DNA of 64,000 bases, taken from Knoellia sp. S7-12 (GTDB lineage Bacteria; Actinomycetota; Actinomycetes; Actinomycetales; Dermatophilaceae). The stretch covers positions 2,790,001 to 2,854,000 of the forward strand of contig NZ_CP155449.1 of the NCBI RefSeq assembly GCF_040518285.1. The letters are read 5' to 3'. The notes under the pieces were generated by a model. The model did not search any database. It saw only the letters and a program-made list of their open reading frames with translations, and had not been told where the DNA came from. A program made the translations under genes and the position numbers. Below, one piece after another: positions 17,704 to 26,013 of the stretch (position 1 is its first letter; every line of letters begins with the position of its first letter).

Positions 17704-17736
17704 GGCAGGTGGTGCGGTCTCTCTCGCGGGGTCAGG

Positions 17737-18609
17737 TCAGGGACTGCTGGAAGGCGTCGACTCAGATGGCGTGACGGCCGGAGCCTCCGAAGCCGCCGGC
17801 ACCTTGCCGAACGTCGACTCGGGGCGCCCCAGCCAGCCACCGCGGTCGAAGGGCCAGACGATCGCGACGGCTCGACCGGTGATGTGGTCGATCGGGACCG
17901 ATCCCTCGGCGCCGGTGCCGTCGGGATCGTGGAAGCGGGAGTCCTCGGAGTCGCTGCGGTGGTCACCCATGACCCAGACCTTGCCCTCGGGGACCGTGAT
18001 GTCGAACGTGATCGAGCTCGGCACGTCGCCTGGCTTGATGTAGGGCTCGGTGATCGGGACGCCGTTGACGGTGAGGCGGCCCTGGGCGTCGCAGCAGACG
18101 ATCTTGTCGCCCGGCAGTCCGATGACCCGCTTGATGAGGTGGTTGTCGGAGGTGTTGGGCAGCAGCCCGACGAAGGACAGCACCCGCTCCACACCGTCAC
18201 GCACCGGGCCGTGGCTCACCTCGGGGATCGATGAGAGCCACTCACCCGGGTCCTCGAAGACGACGACGTCGCCGCGCTGCAGGTCAACGACACCGGGGAC
18301 GAGCTTGTTGACGACGACGCGGTCGTTGAGGATGAGCGTGTCCTCCATCGACCCAGAGGGGATGTAGAACGCCTGAATGAGCCATGTCTTGACGACGAAG
18401 GACAGCGCCAGGGCCATGGCCACGACGACGACGAACTCGCGGATCGCCGCACCGGCCGCACCGGCCGCGGACCGGGCCCTGCTGGGCCCGTCCCGACCTG
18501 ACTCGTTCCGTCCGCCAACCGAACCGGATGCGGTCTCGTCGGCCGAGGACTCCCGGGGCGCGTCAGGCTCGAACTGACCCGGCTCGAACCGGGCCTCGTT
18601 GCTCGTCAT
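17737..18609 (-). CDS. lepB: Signal peptidase I
   Basis: A 290-residue Sec signal peptidase. A roughly 60-residue acidic cytoplasmic extension precedes one membrane helix (about 60-80). The catalytic serine is in IPSGSMEDTL and the catalytic lysine in IKRVIGLPGDKIVCC. Box D/E residues lie in MGDHRSDSEDSR. It releases mature exported proteins on the outer face of the membrane. The start ATG overlaps the stop of the upstream paralogue (TGATG), so the two paralogues are translationally coupled. A third copy lies at 44.6 kb. Confidence 0.95.
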   Translation of the reverse strand: MTSNEARFEPGQFEPDAPRESSADETASGSVGGRNESGRDGPSRARSAAGAAGAAIREFVVVVAMALALSFVVKTWLIQAFYIPSGSMEDTLILNDRVVVNKLVPGVVDLQRGDVVVFEDPGEWLSSIPEVSHGPVRDGVERVLSFVGLLPNTSDNHLIKRVIGLPGDKIVCCDAQGRLTVNGVPITEPYIKPGDVPSSITFDITVPEGKVWVMGDHRSDSEDSRFHDPDGTGAEGSVPIDHITGRAVAIVWPFDRGGWLGRPESTFGKVPAASEAPAVTPSESTPSSSP

Positions 18610-19310
18610 CACTGGGGTCCGCGCTCTCGGGGCTGGGTGGTGGTCTGTGTGGATGGTGCACCCATCTCGCCCAGGGGCCAGATGTGCAGGACGACGGTAC
18701 CGATGACCGCGTCCGCTGAGACGGTCCCGTCCGTGGAGTCGGAGCCTGCGCCGATGTGGGTGCGCGAGTCCATGGCATCGGATGCTGTGTCACTGAGAAG
18801 GAAGTATCGGCCCTGCGGGACCGTGATCCGGAACGGTGCAGCGTTGTCGGCGAGCCGCGGGCCGACCGGGCGCCCGTCGACGGTGACCTGTCCGGCGCTG
18901 CAGCAGACCACCTCGTCTCCGCCTGCAGCGACGATCCGACCGAGGACGGAGCGCTCCCCGAGGTCGATGCCCAGTGCGCCGGACGCCGAGCCGAGGGCGC
19001 GACCGATGAAGCCGTCATCGGTGTGCGTCGAGCGGTCCGGCCCGGGCCACGCCTGCGTGACGTCGGCGACGACCACGTCACCGAGCGACGGCGTCCCGAC
19101 CTTCGTGACGAGAACGCGCTGACCCTCCTGGAGGGTCGGCGACATCGAGTCGCTCGCCACGGCATACGGCTGCATGAGGAACGCGCGCACGAGCATCACG
19201 GCGAGGACACCGGCAGCCAGGAGCACCGGCACCCGGTGGGCATGACTCGACCCGGCCCCCGCCGTGCTGGCGGGAACCGGGTCGGTGTCTGGGGTGGCCG
19301 GGGACGTCAT
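18609..19310 (-). CDS. Signal-peptidase-I-like paralogue lacking the catalytic lysine
   Basis: A 233-residue protein with one N-terminal membrane helix (about 28-45) and a conserved serine box (ASDSMSPTLQEGQRVLV). The lysine box is changed: where the neighbour has VKR/IKR before VIGLPGD, this protein reads VLGRIVAAGGDEVVCC, so Lys becomes Gly. Box E is also loose (LLSDTASDAMDSR). It is either inactive, uses another general base, or partners the intact copy. It lies between rplS and lepB and overlaps lepB by 1 nt. Confidence 0.85.
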   Translation of the reverse strand: MTSPATPDTDPVPASTAGAGSSHAHRVPVLLAAGVLAVMLVRAFLMQPYAVASDSMSPTLQEGQRVLVTKVGTPSLGDVVVADVTQAWPGPDRSTHTDDGFIGRALGSASGALGIDLGERSVLGRIVAAGGDEVVCCSAGQVTVDGRPVGPRLADNAAPFRITVPQGRYFLLSDTASDAMDSRTHIGAGSDSTDGTVSADAVIGTVVLHIWPLGEMGAPSTQTTTQPRERGPQ

Positions 19311-19368
19311 CGAGAGGATGCTATCCGCCGGACCTGAAAGACTCAGCGAGCGTGGTTCCGGGAGAGCG

Positions 19369-19725
19369 TCAGCTCGCCGGGGTCTCGCGCTTCTCCTTGA
19401 TCTTGGCAGCCTTGCCGCGCAGGTCGCGGAGGTAGTAGAGCTTCGCGCGACGGACGTCACCGCGGGTGACGAGCTCGATGTGGTCGATGACCGGCGTGTG
19501 GAGCGGGAAGGTGCGCTCGACACCGCAGCCGAAGGAGACCTTGCGGACCGTGAAGGTCTCGCCGAGGCCGCCACCGTGGCGACGGATGACGATGCCCTTG
19601 AAGACCTGGACACGCGAGCGCGTGCCTTCAATGACCTTGACGTGCACGTTGACGGTGTCGCCGGCGCGGAAGGCCGGGATGTCGTCGCGCAGGGACGCCT
19701 TGTCGATCTCGTCGAAAAGCTGCAT
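19369..19725 (-). CDS. rplS: 50S ribosomal protein L19
   Basis: A 118-residue L19, placed at the 30S-50S interface. Family features are [45 protein letters not shown] and [15 protein letters not shown]. The start MQLFDEIDK at 19725 gives the normal length; an in-frame GTG at 19755 would add ten unconserved residues. It is followed by the two signal peptidase paralogues on the same strand. Confidence 0.97.
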   Translation of the reverse strand: MQLFDEIDKASLRDDIPAFRAGDTVNVHVKVIEGTRSRVQVFKGIVIRRHGGGLGETFTVRKVSFGCGVERTFPLHTPVIDHIELVTRGDVRRAKLYYLRDLRGKAAKIKEKRETPAS

Positions 19726-19939
19726 GGCTGGTTTCGCTTTCTCGTGCGGTGCCACAGGTCACCCACATGTGCTGGTGCTGCGATGAATGATGGTGCGGCG
19801 TCGTGCCTCGTGCTTCATGACCCAGTGATTGCGGTCAGGCACTCCCCCTGTGGCAGGGGCGTTGATCGACGGACGCAAGGAGCAAGTTTGCCAGAGCACA
19901 CGGCATACAGAGAAATCGGCGCGTTGGCGACAAGATCCG
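19726..19939. other. rplS leader and upstream region
   Basis: No gene is seen in these 214 bp. On the minus strand it would form the rplS 5' leader. It contains a short hairpin CCCCTG-tgg-CAGGGG (19845-19859) and a CGGCATAC octamer (19901-19908). An autoregulatory leader is possible for a ribosomal protein gene but I cannot demonstrate one. Confidence 0.4.
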
Positions 19940-20101
19940 CTAGGACGTCACGGGTTCGGTGTGGCTCGTCCGTGACCGGCGTTGGGCGTTCGCGATGAGG
20001 ACGATGTCCGGGTCGACCTTGTCCTCACCACCACGCAGCCGGATGAGCAACTTGGCGGACTCGATCTGGTCACGGGTGACCTTGACGATGCGCTCACTCA
20101 C
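19940..20101 (-). CDS. Small hypothetical protein (53 aa)
   Basis: A 53-residue basic, soluble protein starting at GTG 20101 (SERIVKVTRDQIESAKLLIR, then GGEDKVDPDIVLIANAQ). I do not recognise a family. Its start overlaps the stop of the upstream gene by 8 nt (GTGAGTGA), which supports coupled translation and a real gene. The helix-like DQIESAKLLIRLRG segment may be an interaction surface, but that is inference. Confidence 0.6.
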   Translation of the reverse strand: MSERIVKVTRDQIESAKLLIRLRGGEDKVDPDIVLIANAQRRSRTSHTEPVTS

Positions 20102-20525
20102 GTGTGGCTCCTCTCGCTGCTTCATCACCATCATCCTCCACAACCCGCACGCCGTCCACGAGCATTCCCTCGGCGCCGAGGCCGACCTCGTCACCCTCCT
20201 GGTCGAACCGTGCATGGGCGAGCATGATGTCCTCCAGGAGGCGGCGATCCTCGGGTGAGGTGAGGTCGCTGTTGACCATCGCTCCGAGCACGATGCGGCC
20301 GAAGTGACGGCGGCGGAACGAGTCATCCGAATTGAGGTCGGCGAGGGCGGCAGTGAAGCGACGCCCCCACTCCTCACGGGTGCTGGCCTGCTCGCGCTGG
20401 GTGAGATCCCTGGCCGCGGCCACGGACTCCGCCTGGGTGTCCCGTCGCGCGGCATAGAAGCTCGCACCCGAGCCGACTGCGGCGCCCACGAAGGCGAGGA
20501 TCGCCGGCCACCACTCCCCAGTCAT
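20094..20525 (-). CDS. Hypothetical protein with N-terminal membrane helix
   Basis: A 143-residue protein. Residues about 5-27 (WWPAILAFVGAAVGSGASFY) form a membrane helix, followed by a charged, probably coiled-coil region (about 28-60) and a helical C-terminal half (RIVLGAMVNSDLTSPEDRR). No family is recognised. ATG 20525 is preceded by GGAG. It is translated into the 53-residue gene with an 8-nt overlap and is divergent from the FetB-like permease. Confidence 0.65.
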   Translation of the reverse strand: MTGEWWPAILAFVGAAVGSGASFYAARRDTQAESVAAARDLTQREQASTREEWGRRFTAALADLNSDDSFRRRHFGRIVLGAMVNSDLTSPEDRRLLEDIMLAHARFDQEGDEVGLGAEGMLVDGVRVVEDDGDEAARGATRE

Positions 20526-20587
20526 GACTCCAGCATGCCAAGGCGCGCCGACAGCCGCGCGTCGGACGTGCGGCCTACCTTTGCGAC

Positions 20588-21346
20588 ATGAGCATTGACC
20601 CGGGCTGGCCCGTCGCCCTGGCGTGCGTCGCGCTCCTCGCGCTGACCCTCGTCATGTATGCCGTGGGGCAGCTTCCCAAGCCCGGCGCCACTCTCGTCGC
20701 GGCCGGGCGAGCGGTGGTCCAGCTCGGCGTGGCGGCGGTGGTCATCACGTCGGTTGCCCAGAACCTGCTGCTGTCGATCCTTCTGCTGTGCGCGATGTTC
20801 GCGGTCGCCGTGTTCACGACGACCCGACGCGTCGAGGCGGTGGCCGCCTGGCCGTGGACGACCGTGGCCATGCTCGCCGGACTGCTTCCGGTCGTGGCAA
20901 TCATCCTGCTGACGCGGACCGTGCCGCTCGAGGGCATCGCGCTCATCCCGGTCGTCGGGATCATCCTCGGCAACACGATGAACGGCCACACCCTCGTGGG
21001 CCGACGCTCGTTCGCGGCCCTGCGTGAGGAGACGGGGCAGTTTGACGCCGGTCTCTCGATCGGGTTGACCCGGGCCCAGTCCATAGACGAGATCGTCCAC
21101 CGCCGGCTGCCCGAGGCACTCATCCCCGGTCTGGATCAGGTGCGCACGGCCGGCGTGGTCACGTTGCCCGGAGCGTTTATCGGCGTGCTGTTGGGTGGCG
21201 GTTCCCCGGCACAGGCGGCAGCAGCCCAGGTCCTGGTCCTGCTCGGGATCATGGCGGCGCAGACGACGACCACGGTCGTGGCCGGCCACCTCATCAGCTC
21301 GGCGAGACTCCTGCCCCAGGACCTGCACGCCCGCCTCCGCCCCTGA
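20588..21346 (+). CDS. FetB-like (UPF0014) ABC transporter permease
   Basis: A 252-residue polytopic membrane protein with about seven helices. The GIILGNTMNGHTL segment and the ALIPGLDQVRTAGVVTLPGA coupling-like motif are hallmarks of the UPF0014 family, whose E. coli member FetB exports iron with the ATPase FetA. No ATPase gene is adjacent, so its partner must be elsewhere or the role differs. TACCTT lies 6 nt before the ATG with no Shine-Dalgarno, a leaderless-type start. Confidence 0.88.
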   Translation: MSIDPGWPVALACVALLALTLVMYAVGQLPKPGATLVAAGRAVVQLGVAAVVITSVAQNLLLSILLLCAMFAVAVFTTTRRVEAVAAWPWTTVAMLAGLLPVVAIILLTRTVPLEGIALIPVVGIILGNTMNGHTLVGRRSFAALREETGQFDAGLSIGLTRAQSIDEIVHRRLPEALIPGLDQVRTAGVVTLPGAFIGVLLGGGSPAQAAAAQVLVLLGIMAAQTTTTVVAGHLISSARLLPQDLHARLRP

Positions 21347-21372
21347 GCCGTCTGAGTCTGCAAGCATGAAGA

Positions 21373-21416
21373 AAGTCCCACATCCCGCGACGCAGAGGCC
21401 GCGTTCCGTGGGACCT
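21373..21416. terminator. Hairpin between convergent genes
   Basis: GTCCCAC (21375-21381) pairs with GTGGGAC (21408-21414) around a GC-rich 26-nt middle. It lies between the plus-strand permease and the minus-strand membrane protein. The GAAAGTCCCACA string also appears at 4551-4565 next to a terminator. Confidence 0.6.
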
Positions 21417-21421
21417 TGTGG

Positions 21422-22027
21422 TCAGCCGACCGGCGTGGCGCCGGGGATGGCGCCGAGGACCCGGTTGGCATCCTTTCGAGAGAGTCCGCCGTCATAGACG
21501 CGTCCCGCGAGCGAGATGTCGGGGTGACCCCACACCGTGACGAGGGCTCCGTGTGGACCAGCCGCCTCCACCCGCACCGTCACGAAGCGACGGCCACGCA
21601 ACAAGGGGTTGATCCTGACCTCCACCGTGTTGCTGTCGAGAAACCTCGTGCCCGAGAAGCCCAGTGCCGCAAGAGCGGCATGGATGGCAACCCAGAGATC
21701 ATGGCCAGCCACGTGGCTGGTCACCTGGCCCAGGCTCGACGGGCCAGGAGCGGCCGGTCCGCCAGCTCGGCGATCGCGCCAGGCATCTATGGCCAGACCC
21801 AGGAGCCACAACAGGACGAAGGACGTGAAGGCGGCCGTGCCCCACATCAGTCCCTTGGTCCCGGCGCCGCCGAGCATGAACCACGTGAATCCTTGGAGCG
21901 CCGCCACCCCCAGTGCTCCGAGTTGCGACCAACGCTGATGGCGCTCGACTGTGAGTGCCACCTCGGCCCGCGCACGATGAAGATCGACGCGTGGGGCATC
22001 CACGTGCCGAACCGCGTGGATGGTCAT
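21422..22027 (-). CDS. Hypothetical two-helix membrane protein, paralogue A
   Basis: A 201-residue protein. A short charged N-terminus is followed by two membrane helices (about 35-55 and 62-85), then [12 protein letters not shown] and a soluble C-terminal domain (about 105-201) ending in [14 protein letters not shown]. The adjacent gene has the same layout and near-identical C-terminal signature, so they arose by tandem duplication. I do not recognise the family. TAGATT sits 6 nt before the ATG, so it may be separately transcribed. Confidence 0.75.
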   Translation of the reverse strand: MTIHAVRHVDAPRVDLHRARAEVALTVERHQRWSQLGALGVAALQGFTWFMLGGAGTKGLMWGTAAFTSFVLLWLLGLAIDAWRDRRAGGPAAPGPSSLGQVTSHVAGHDLWVAIHAALAALGFSGTRFLDSNTVEVRINPLLRGRRFVTVRVEAAGPHGALVTVWGHPDISLAGRVYDGGLSRKDANRVLGAIPGATPVG

Positions 22028-22077
22028 GTGGCGAATCTAGCCAGCGAAGTGAGGCGCTGAGTCGTGATCGACAAAGA

Positions 22078-22677
22078 TCAGGCGACCGGCGTGGCGCCCG
22101 GGATGGCGCCCAGGACGGCATTGGCGTAGCGACGGTTGCGACCGTAGTCGAGCCACTGCAGCGGGACGGCCGGACGCGACCAGACGGTCACGAGGCCACG
22201 ACCGTCTGCCGTCCCCACGATCCGGATCGTGAGGATCTCGCCCCAGCTGGCCATGGAGATCGAACGGGTGGACACCACGGTCTGCGGGTCGATGGGTCGT
22301 CCCGTGGCGAACTTCAGGTCGCGCAGAGCTGAGTTCACCGCCTCCCACACCTGCGGACCCGGGGCGCTCGTCACGACCTGGCCAAGGCTCGACGGCCCGT
22401 TGCCGGCAGGGCCGGGGTGACGTCGCTCCAACAACCCGGACACGACCATGAGGACGACGAAGACCATGACGAAACCGAAGAAGAAGAGCAGCCCGTAGGC
22501 CACCCGCGCCACACCCTGGTTGACCGCGAAGGCCACCAGCCCCATGAACAGTCCGAACACGACGACGACCGAGAGCACGACGAGTCTGGCGGTGCGGAAC
22601 CGCTTCTGCGTCCGCTCGTGCTCGCGACGGAGATCGACGAGGTGCGGCTGGATCGCGGGCGGCGGCTGAGAGGTCAC
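22078..22677 (-). CDS. Hypothetical two-helix membrane protein, paralogue B
   Basis: A 199-residue protein with two membrane helices (about 30-55 and 60-85), [14 protein letters not shown], then a soluble domain with [11 protein letters not shown] and [13 protein letters not shown], ending [14 protein letters not shown]. It matches paralogue A in order and motifs. The GTG start overlaps the trmD stop as GTGA, which ties this copy to the ribosome/tRNA operon. Function is unknown. Confidence 0.75.
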   Translation of the reverse strand: MTSQPPPAIQPHLVDLRREHERTQKRFRTARLVVLSVVVVFGLFMGLVAFAVNQGVARVAYGLLFFFGFVMVFVVLMVVSGLLERRHPGPAGNGPSSLGQVVTSAPGPQVWEAVNSALRDLKFATGRPIDPQTVVSTRSISMASWGEILTIRIVGTADGRGLVTVWSRPAVPLQWLDYGRNRRYANAVLGAIPGATPVA

Positions 22678-23885
22678 TCGGGCAGGCTAGTGGGGACGTG
22701 ACGCTTGGTGAGGTCGAGGGTGCCGGGGAACTCGCCCTCGCCGGGACGCACTTTGTAGCCAGCCTTCTTGTACATCCGAAGGTTCTCGGTGCTCTTGGCA
22801 CCGGTGTTGAGCCAGAAGGTGCGGACATCCTTCGAAGCCAGCGACTCGGCATACTCCAGAAGCTCTCGTCCCAGACCACGACCCTGAAGGTAGGGCGCGA
22901 CCATGAGCCGACCGATCTGCCAGGTCGCGTCGTGGACCGGATGCGGTCGGACCCGGAGCGAGGCGAGCAGCTGCCCGTCTTTGCGCCAGACCCGGGTGTC
23001 CCAGTCCTGTATGCCGTCCCGCACCGTTTCGAGGTCCTCTTCGCCTGCGCTGAACATGCCGTAGCGAGCGAACTCCGGCGCCCAGCAGGCGCGGGTGAGG
23101 ACCTGGAGGTCGGGGGCGTCGGCGGGGGTGGCGATGCGCTCCTCGAGCCCGCTCAGTGTGGAGGTCGCAGCGGTCGGCGGGAGGAGATCCGGGCGGCGCT
23201 CGGCGGTGCGCTGGACCCGCTGCTCGTGACGCCACTTCGCGATGGCCTTGTGGTTCCCGCCGAGCAACACGTCGGGCACAGCACGCCCGTCCCACTCGGC
23301 GGGCTTGGTGTAGACGGGGTACTCCAGGAGGCCGTCCTCGTGGGACTCCTCGACGAGGGATTCGGCGTTCCCGATGACACCGGGCAGGAGGCGAGCGACT
23401 GCCTCGACCATGGCGAGGACTGCGACCTCTCCCCCGTTGAGGACGTAGTCACCCAGGGAGAGGACACGAACGGGCATGCGCTCGCCCGCCCATTCGTAGA
23501 CGCGCTCGTCGATGCCTTCGTAGCGACCGCACGCGAAGGCAAGCCACGGCTCGTCGGCGAGCTCTTGCGCGATCTGCTGCGTGAACGGCTCACCGCCGGG
23601 GCCCGGGATGATGAGGATGGGAACTCTCGGCTGCGGGCCATCGTTTGGCGAATCCCCCTGTGCCACAACGTGTTCGAGCGCCTCACTCCACGGGCCGGGC
23701 TTCATGACCATGCCGGCCCCGCCGCCGTAGGGCGAGTCGTCGACGGTGCGGTGCCGGTCGTGGGCGAAGTCCCGCAGGTCGTGCACCCGGAGGTCGATCA
23801 GCCCGTCGCGCCGGGCCTTGCCAATGAGCGAGAGGTCGAGCGGCGCGAGGTACTCGGGGAAGATCGAGACGACGTCCAGGCGCAT
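22674..23885 (-). CDS. trmD: TrmD tRNA (guanine-37-N1) methyltransferase fused to a GNAT acetyltransferase
   Basis: A 403-residue two-domain protein. Residues 1 to about 235 are Trm[39 protein letters not shown], and the [17 protein letters not shown]-binding knot. Residues about 250-403 are a GNAT domain with [16 protein letters not shown], the acetyl-CoA pyrophosphate loop and helix. TrmD methylates G37 to prevent frameshifting. The GNAT substrate is unknown. ATG 23885 matches the family start; a GTG 12 nt upstream is the alternative. It sits between rimM (15 nt) and paralogue B. Confidence 0.93.
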   Translation of the reverse strand: MRLDVVSIFPEYLAPLDLSLIGKARRDGLIDLRVHDLRDFAHDRHRTVDDSPYGGGAGMVMKPGPWSEALEHVVAQGDSPNDGPQPRVPILIIPGPGGEPFTQQIAQELADEPWLAFACGRYEGIDERVYEWAGERMPVRVLSLGDYVLNGGEVAVLAMVEAVARLLPGVIGNAESLVEESHEDGLLEYPVYTKPAEWDGRAVPDVLLGGNHKAIAKWRHEQRVQRTAERRPDLLPPTAATSTLSGLEERIATPADAPDLQVLTRACWAPEFARYGMFSAGEEDLETVRDGIQDWDTRVWRKDGQLLASLRVRPHPVHDATWQIGRLMVAPYLQGRGLGRELLEYAESLASKDVRTFWLNTGAKSTENLRMYKKAGYKVRPGEGEFPGTLDLTKRHVPTSLPE

Positions 23886-23900
23886 GGCAGTGCCCACCCG

Positions 23901-24452
23901 TCAGCTCTCGTCGAGGTCGAAGAGCCCGGCTGGCGCATCGACGATGACGTGCCCCGCCTCGATGTCGACCTCGGTCACGATCGCCCCGACGAACGGGACC
24001 AGCACCTCACGGCTGTCGACCAGACGCACCTCGAGGAGGTCCTGCACGGCGCCGAGGATGAGGCCGGTGACCTCGCCGAGGACGGCACCTGCCGGGTCAT
24101 GGACGGCCAGGCCCACCAGATCGTGCTCGTACCAGCTGTTGTCCTCATCTGCCTCGGGTTCCTCGACCGTGTCGACGTCGAGGAAGAGCTGGGTCCCCCG
24201 CAGGGACTCAGCCCCGGTGCGGTCAGGGATCTCGGCGAAACCGAGCAACCAGATCTGGCGATGCAACCGGGCCGTGGTCACGGTCAGGGCGCGAGGCACA
24301 CCGGTGCCGGGCTGCGCCTGCGTCTCGAACACGGTGCCGGGCACGTAGCGGGTCTCCGGGTCATCGGTGTGCGTCTGGACGGTCACCTCACCCCGGAGCC
24401 CGTGGGGCTTGCCGATGCGGGCGACGAGGAGGGAGTCGGTGCTGCTGGCCAT
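23901..24452 (-). CDS. rimM: 16S rRNA processing protein RimM
   Basis: A 183-residue protein. The N-terminal beta-barrel RimM domain starts with VARIGKPHGLRGEVTVQ; the C-terminal PRC-barrel domain has WYEHDLVGLAVHD and VPFVGAIVTEVDIEAG. RimM helps assemble the 30S head with S19. GAGAGGA precedes the ATG. It is separated from khpA by 97 nt containing an 11-bp stem-loop, and from trmD by 15 nt. Confidence 0.95.
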   Translation of the reverse strand: MASSTDSLLVARIGKPHGLRGEVTVQTHTDDPETRYVPGTVFETQAQPGTGVPRALTVTTARLHRQIWLLGFAEIPDRTGAESLRGTQLFLDVDTVEEPEADEDNSWYEHDLVGLAVHDPAGAVLGEVTGLILGAVQDLLEVRLVDSREVLVPFVGAIVTEVDIEAGHVIVDAPAGLFDLDES

Positions 24453-24481
24453 GGTCAGATCCTCTCAGGCTGCGGGACAGA

Positions 24482-24519
24482 CGAACGCGCCGCGCCCCTT
24501 GCGGGACACGGCGCGTTCG
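24482..24519 (-). terminator. 11-bp stem-loop between khpA and rimM
   Basis: CGAACGCGCCG (24482-24492) and CGGCGCGTTCG (24509-24519) pair perfectly around a 16-nt loop. It lies inside the rpsP-khpA-rimM-trmD unit, so it may attenuate or punctuate the transcript rather than end it. Confidence 0.55.
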
Positions 24520-24549
24520 AAAGCAGACGTGCTGTTGACGCTGTTCTGC

Positions 24550-24792
24550 TCAACGCACCCGGTCGGTGTCGACGATGTCGATCCGGACGGGGCGGCCGCC
24601 GGCGAGCGCGGTCAGCACCGTGCGCAGCGCGCTGGCCGTGCGGCCGGAGCGACCGATGACGCGACCAAGGTCATCCGGGTGAACCCGGACCTCGATGATC
24701 TCGCCGCGACGGAGCTCCTTGCGCTGCACCGCGACGTCGTCCTTGTGGTCGACGATCCCGGTGACGAGGTGCTCCAGCGCCTCCTCGAGCAC
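24550..24792 (-). CDS. khpA: KH-domain RNA-binding protein KhpA
   Basis: An 80-residue single KH domain with the GRVIGRSGRTASALRTVL helix-turn-helix, including the GxxG loop (GRSG). KhpA forms a complex with KhpB and binds many RNAs in Gram-positive bacteria. It starts at a GTG 2 nt after rpsP, its conserved neighbour, so translation is coupled. Confidence 0.93.
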   Translation of the reverse strand: MLEEALEHLVTGIVDHKDDVAVQRKELRRGEIIEVRVHPDDLGRVIGRSGRTASALRTVLTALAGGRPVRIDIVDTDRVR

Positions 24793-24794
24793 GG

Positions 24795-25379
24795 TCAGGA
24801 CCCAGCCTTGGGCGAGTCAGCAGCCTCGGCAGCCGTCTCGTCAGCCTTGGGGGCCTCTTCTGCCTTTTCCTCAGCCTTGGGGGCCTCTTCTGCCTTGTCC
24901 TCAGCCTTGGGGGCCTCGTCAGCCTTCTCAGCCTTGGGGGCCTCGTCAGCCTTCTCAGCCTTGGGGGCGTCGGCCTTCTTGGCTGCAGCCTTCTTCTTGG
25001 CAGTGGTGGCACCCGAGGCGTCGTCGCCCTCGGACTTGCCTGCGGCAGCAAGAGCGGCCTCGTAGAGGTCCTTCTTGTTCGCCTTGGGCTCCTTGACCTT
25101 GAGCGTGCCCTCGCCACCGGGCTCGCCCTTGAACTGCTGCCAGTCACCGGTGATCTTGAGGAGTGCGGCGACGGCCTCGGTGGGCTGTGCGCCCTGCTTC
25201 AGCCAGTACTGCGCGCGCTCGCCATCGATGTCGATGAACGAGGGCTCCTCGGTGGGGTGGTACTTGCCGATCTCCTCGATGGCCCGGCCATCGCGCTTGG
25301 TGCGCGAGTCCATGACGACAACGCGGTAGAACGGTGCATGGATCTTGCCCATGCGCTTGAGACGAATCTTGACGGCCAC
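24795..25379 (-). CDS. rpsP: 30S ribosomal protein S16 with repeat-bearing tail
   Basis: A 194-residue protein, about twice the usual S16 length. Residues 1-80 are standard S16 ([45 protein letters not shown]). Residues about 105-194 are a Lys/Glu/Ala extension with a run of APKAEKADE / [10 protein letters not shown] units encoded by near-identical DNA repeats. It is first in rpsP-khpA-rimM-trmD. The 244-bp region upstream holds its promoter and two GTATGCCG-type octamers 20 bp apart (25551-25558 and 25571-25578). Confidence 0.96.
   Translation of the reverse strand: MAVKIRLKRMGKIHAPFYRVVVMDSRTKRDGRAIEEIGKYHPTEEPSFIDIDGERAQYWLKQGAQPTEAVAALLKITGDWQQFKGEPGGEGTLKVKEPKANKKDLYEAALAAAGKSEGDDASGATTAKKKAAAKKADAPKAEKADEAPKAEKADEAPKAEDKAEEAPKAEEKAEEAPKADETAAEAADSPKAGS
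24841..24968 (-). repeat. 27/30-bp tandem repeat inside rpsP
   Basis: The string TCAGCCTTGGGGGC starts at 24841, 24871, 24901, 24928 and 24955, giving periods of 30, 30, 27 and 27 bp. Periods are multiples of three, so copy-number changes would keep the rpsP frame. This is a likely variable-number repeat. Confidence 0.85.
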
Positions 25380-25623
25380 GTGTGTGGTCTCGCTTTCCTG
25401 TTGTGGGCACGGCCAGACCGCGGAGAATTCACGCGGGGTACCGAACGGCCCGGGGTAGGCATCCGACCGACATCAGCGCCAGCCAGAAGGTGTACAGCGG
25501 ATCATTCTGCCAGACCACGGGACGTGCGCCGAATGCGCAGGGTGAGCACGCGGCATACCCACTTTTCCAGGTATGCCGTCCGCCCCTGTCCGTGCGCGGC
25601 GTTCCGGTCCTATCGTGGTTGGC

Positions 25624-26013
25624 ATGACCGTCACGGCGCGTCAATCTGTGAGGTCCACGGCCCTGCTCGCCCTGTGGACGCTCACGGGTGTGGTCGTTCT
25701 GTCCGTCGTCCTCACCTCGCGCAGGCCCGGCGGTTGGCCAGCGGTGACCGGCCTGGGTTTCGCGCTTGCCGTCGGGTTGGTGTGGCTGGGTTGGGTCCTC
25801 GCCACGAGCGGCCCGTCGCAGATGACGTGTTGGGGGTCCTCGGATGGACCCTCGCAGTGCACCTCGAACGGCGTACCGATCGACCCGGATGCCATTGCAT
25901 GGGCCACGGCAGCACCGTGGTTCGTCGGTGCGTTGGTCATTGCCGTGGCGACAGGCGCGATCTATGTGCTGAGCGCCAGAACGCGCTCGAGCGCCGACGG
26001 TGCGGGCAGGTAG
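25624..26013 (+). CDS. Small hypothetical membrane protein
   Basis: A 129-residue protein with three likely membrane helices (about 12-30, 36-58 and 98-120). A loop between helices 2 and 3 carries two cysteines (TCWGSSDGPSQCTS), perhaps disulfide-bonded outside. No family is recognised. TATCGT lies 7 nt before the ATG, consistent with a leaderless start. Its last 52 bp overlap the end of the convergent kinase gene. Confidence 0.65.
   Translation: MTVTARQSVRSTALLALWTLTGVVVLSVVLTSRRPGGWPAVTGLGFALAVGLVWLGWVLATSGPSQMTCWGSSDGPSQCTSNGVPIDPDAIAWATAAPWFVGALVIAVATGAIYVLSARTRSSADGAGR

Noticed and set aside
22684..22689. TAGCCT box before GTG 22677 as another leaderless promoter
   Set aside because: It lies inside the trmD coding end, and the GTGA overlap already explains translation by coupling, so it was left out of the leaderless list.
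24835..24970. Direct repeats considered as a CRISPR array
   Set aside because: Repeats are contiguous with no unique spacers and lie within rpsP coding sequence.
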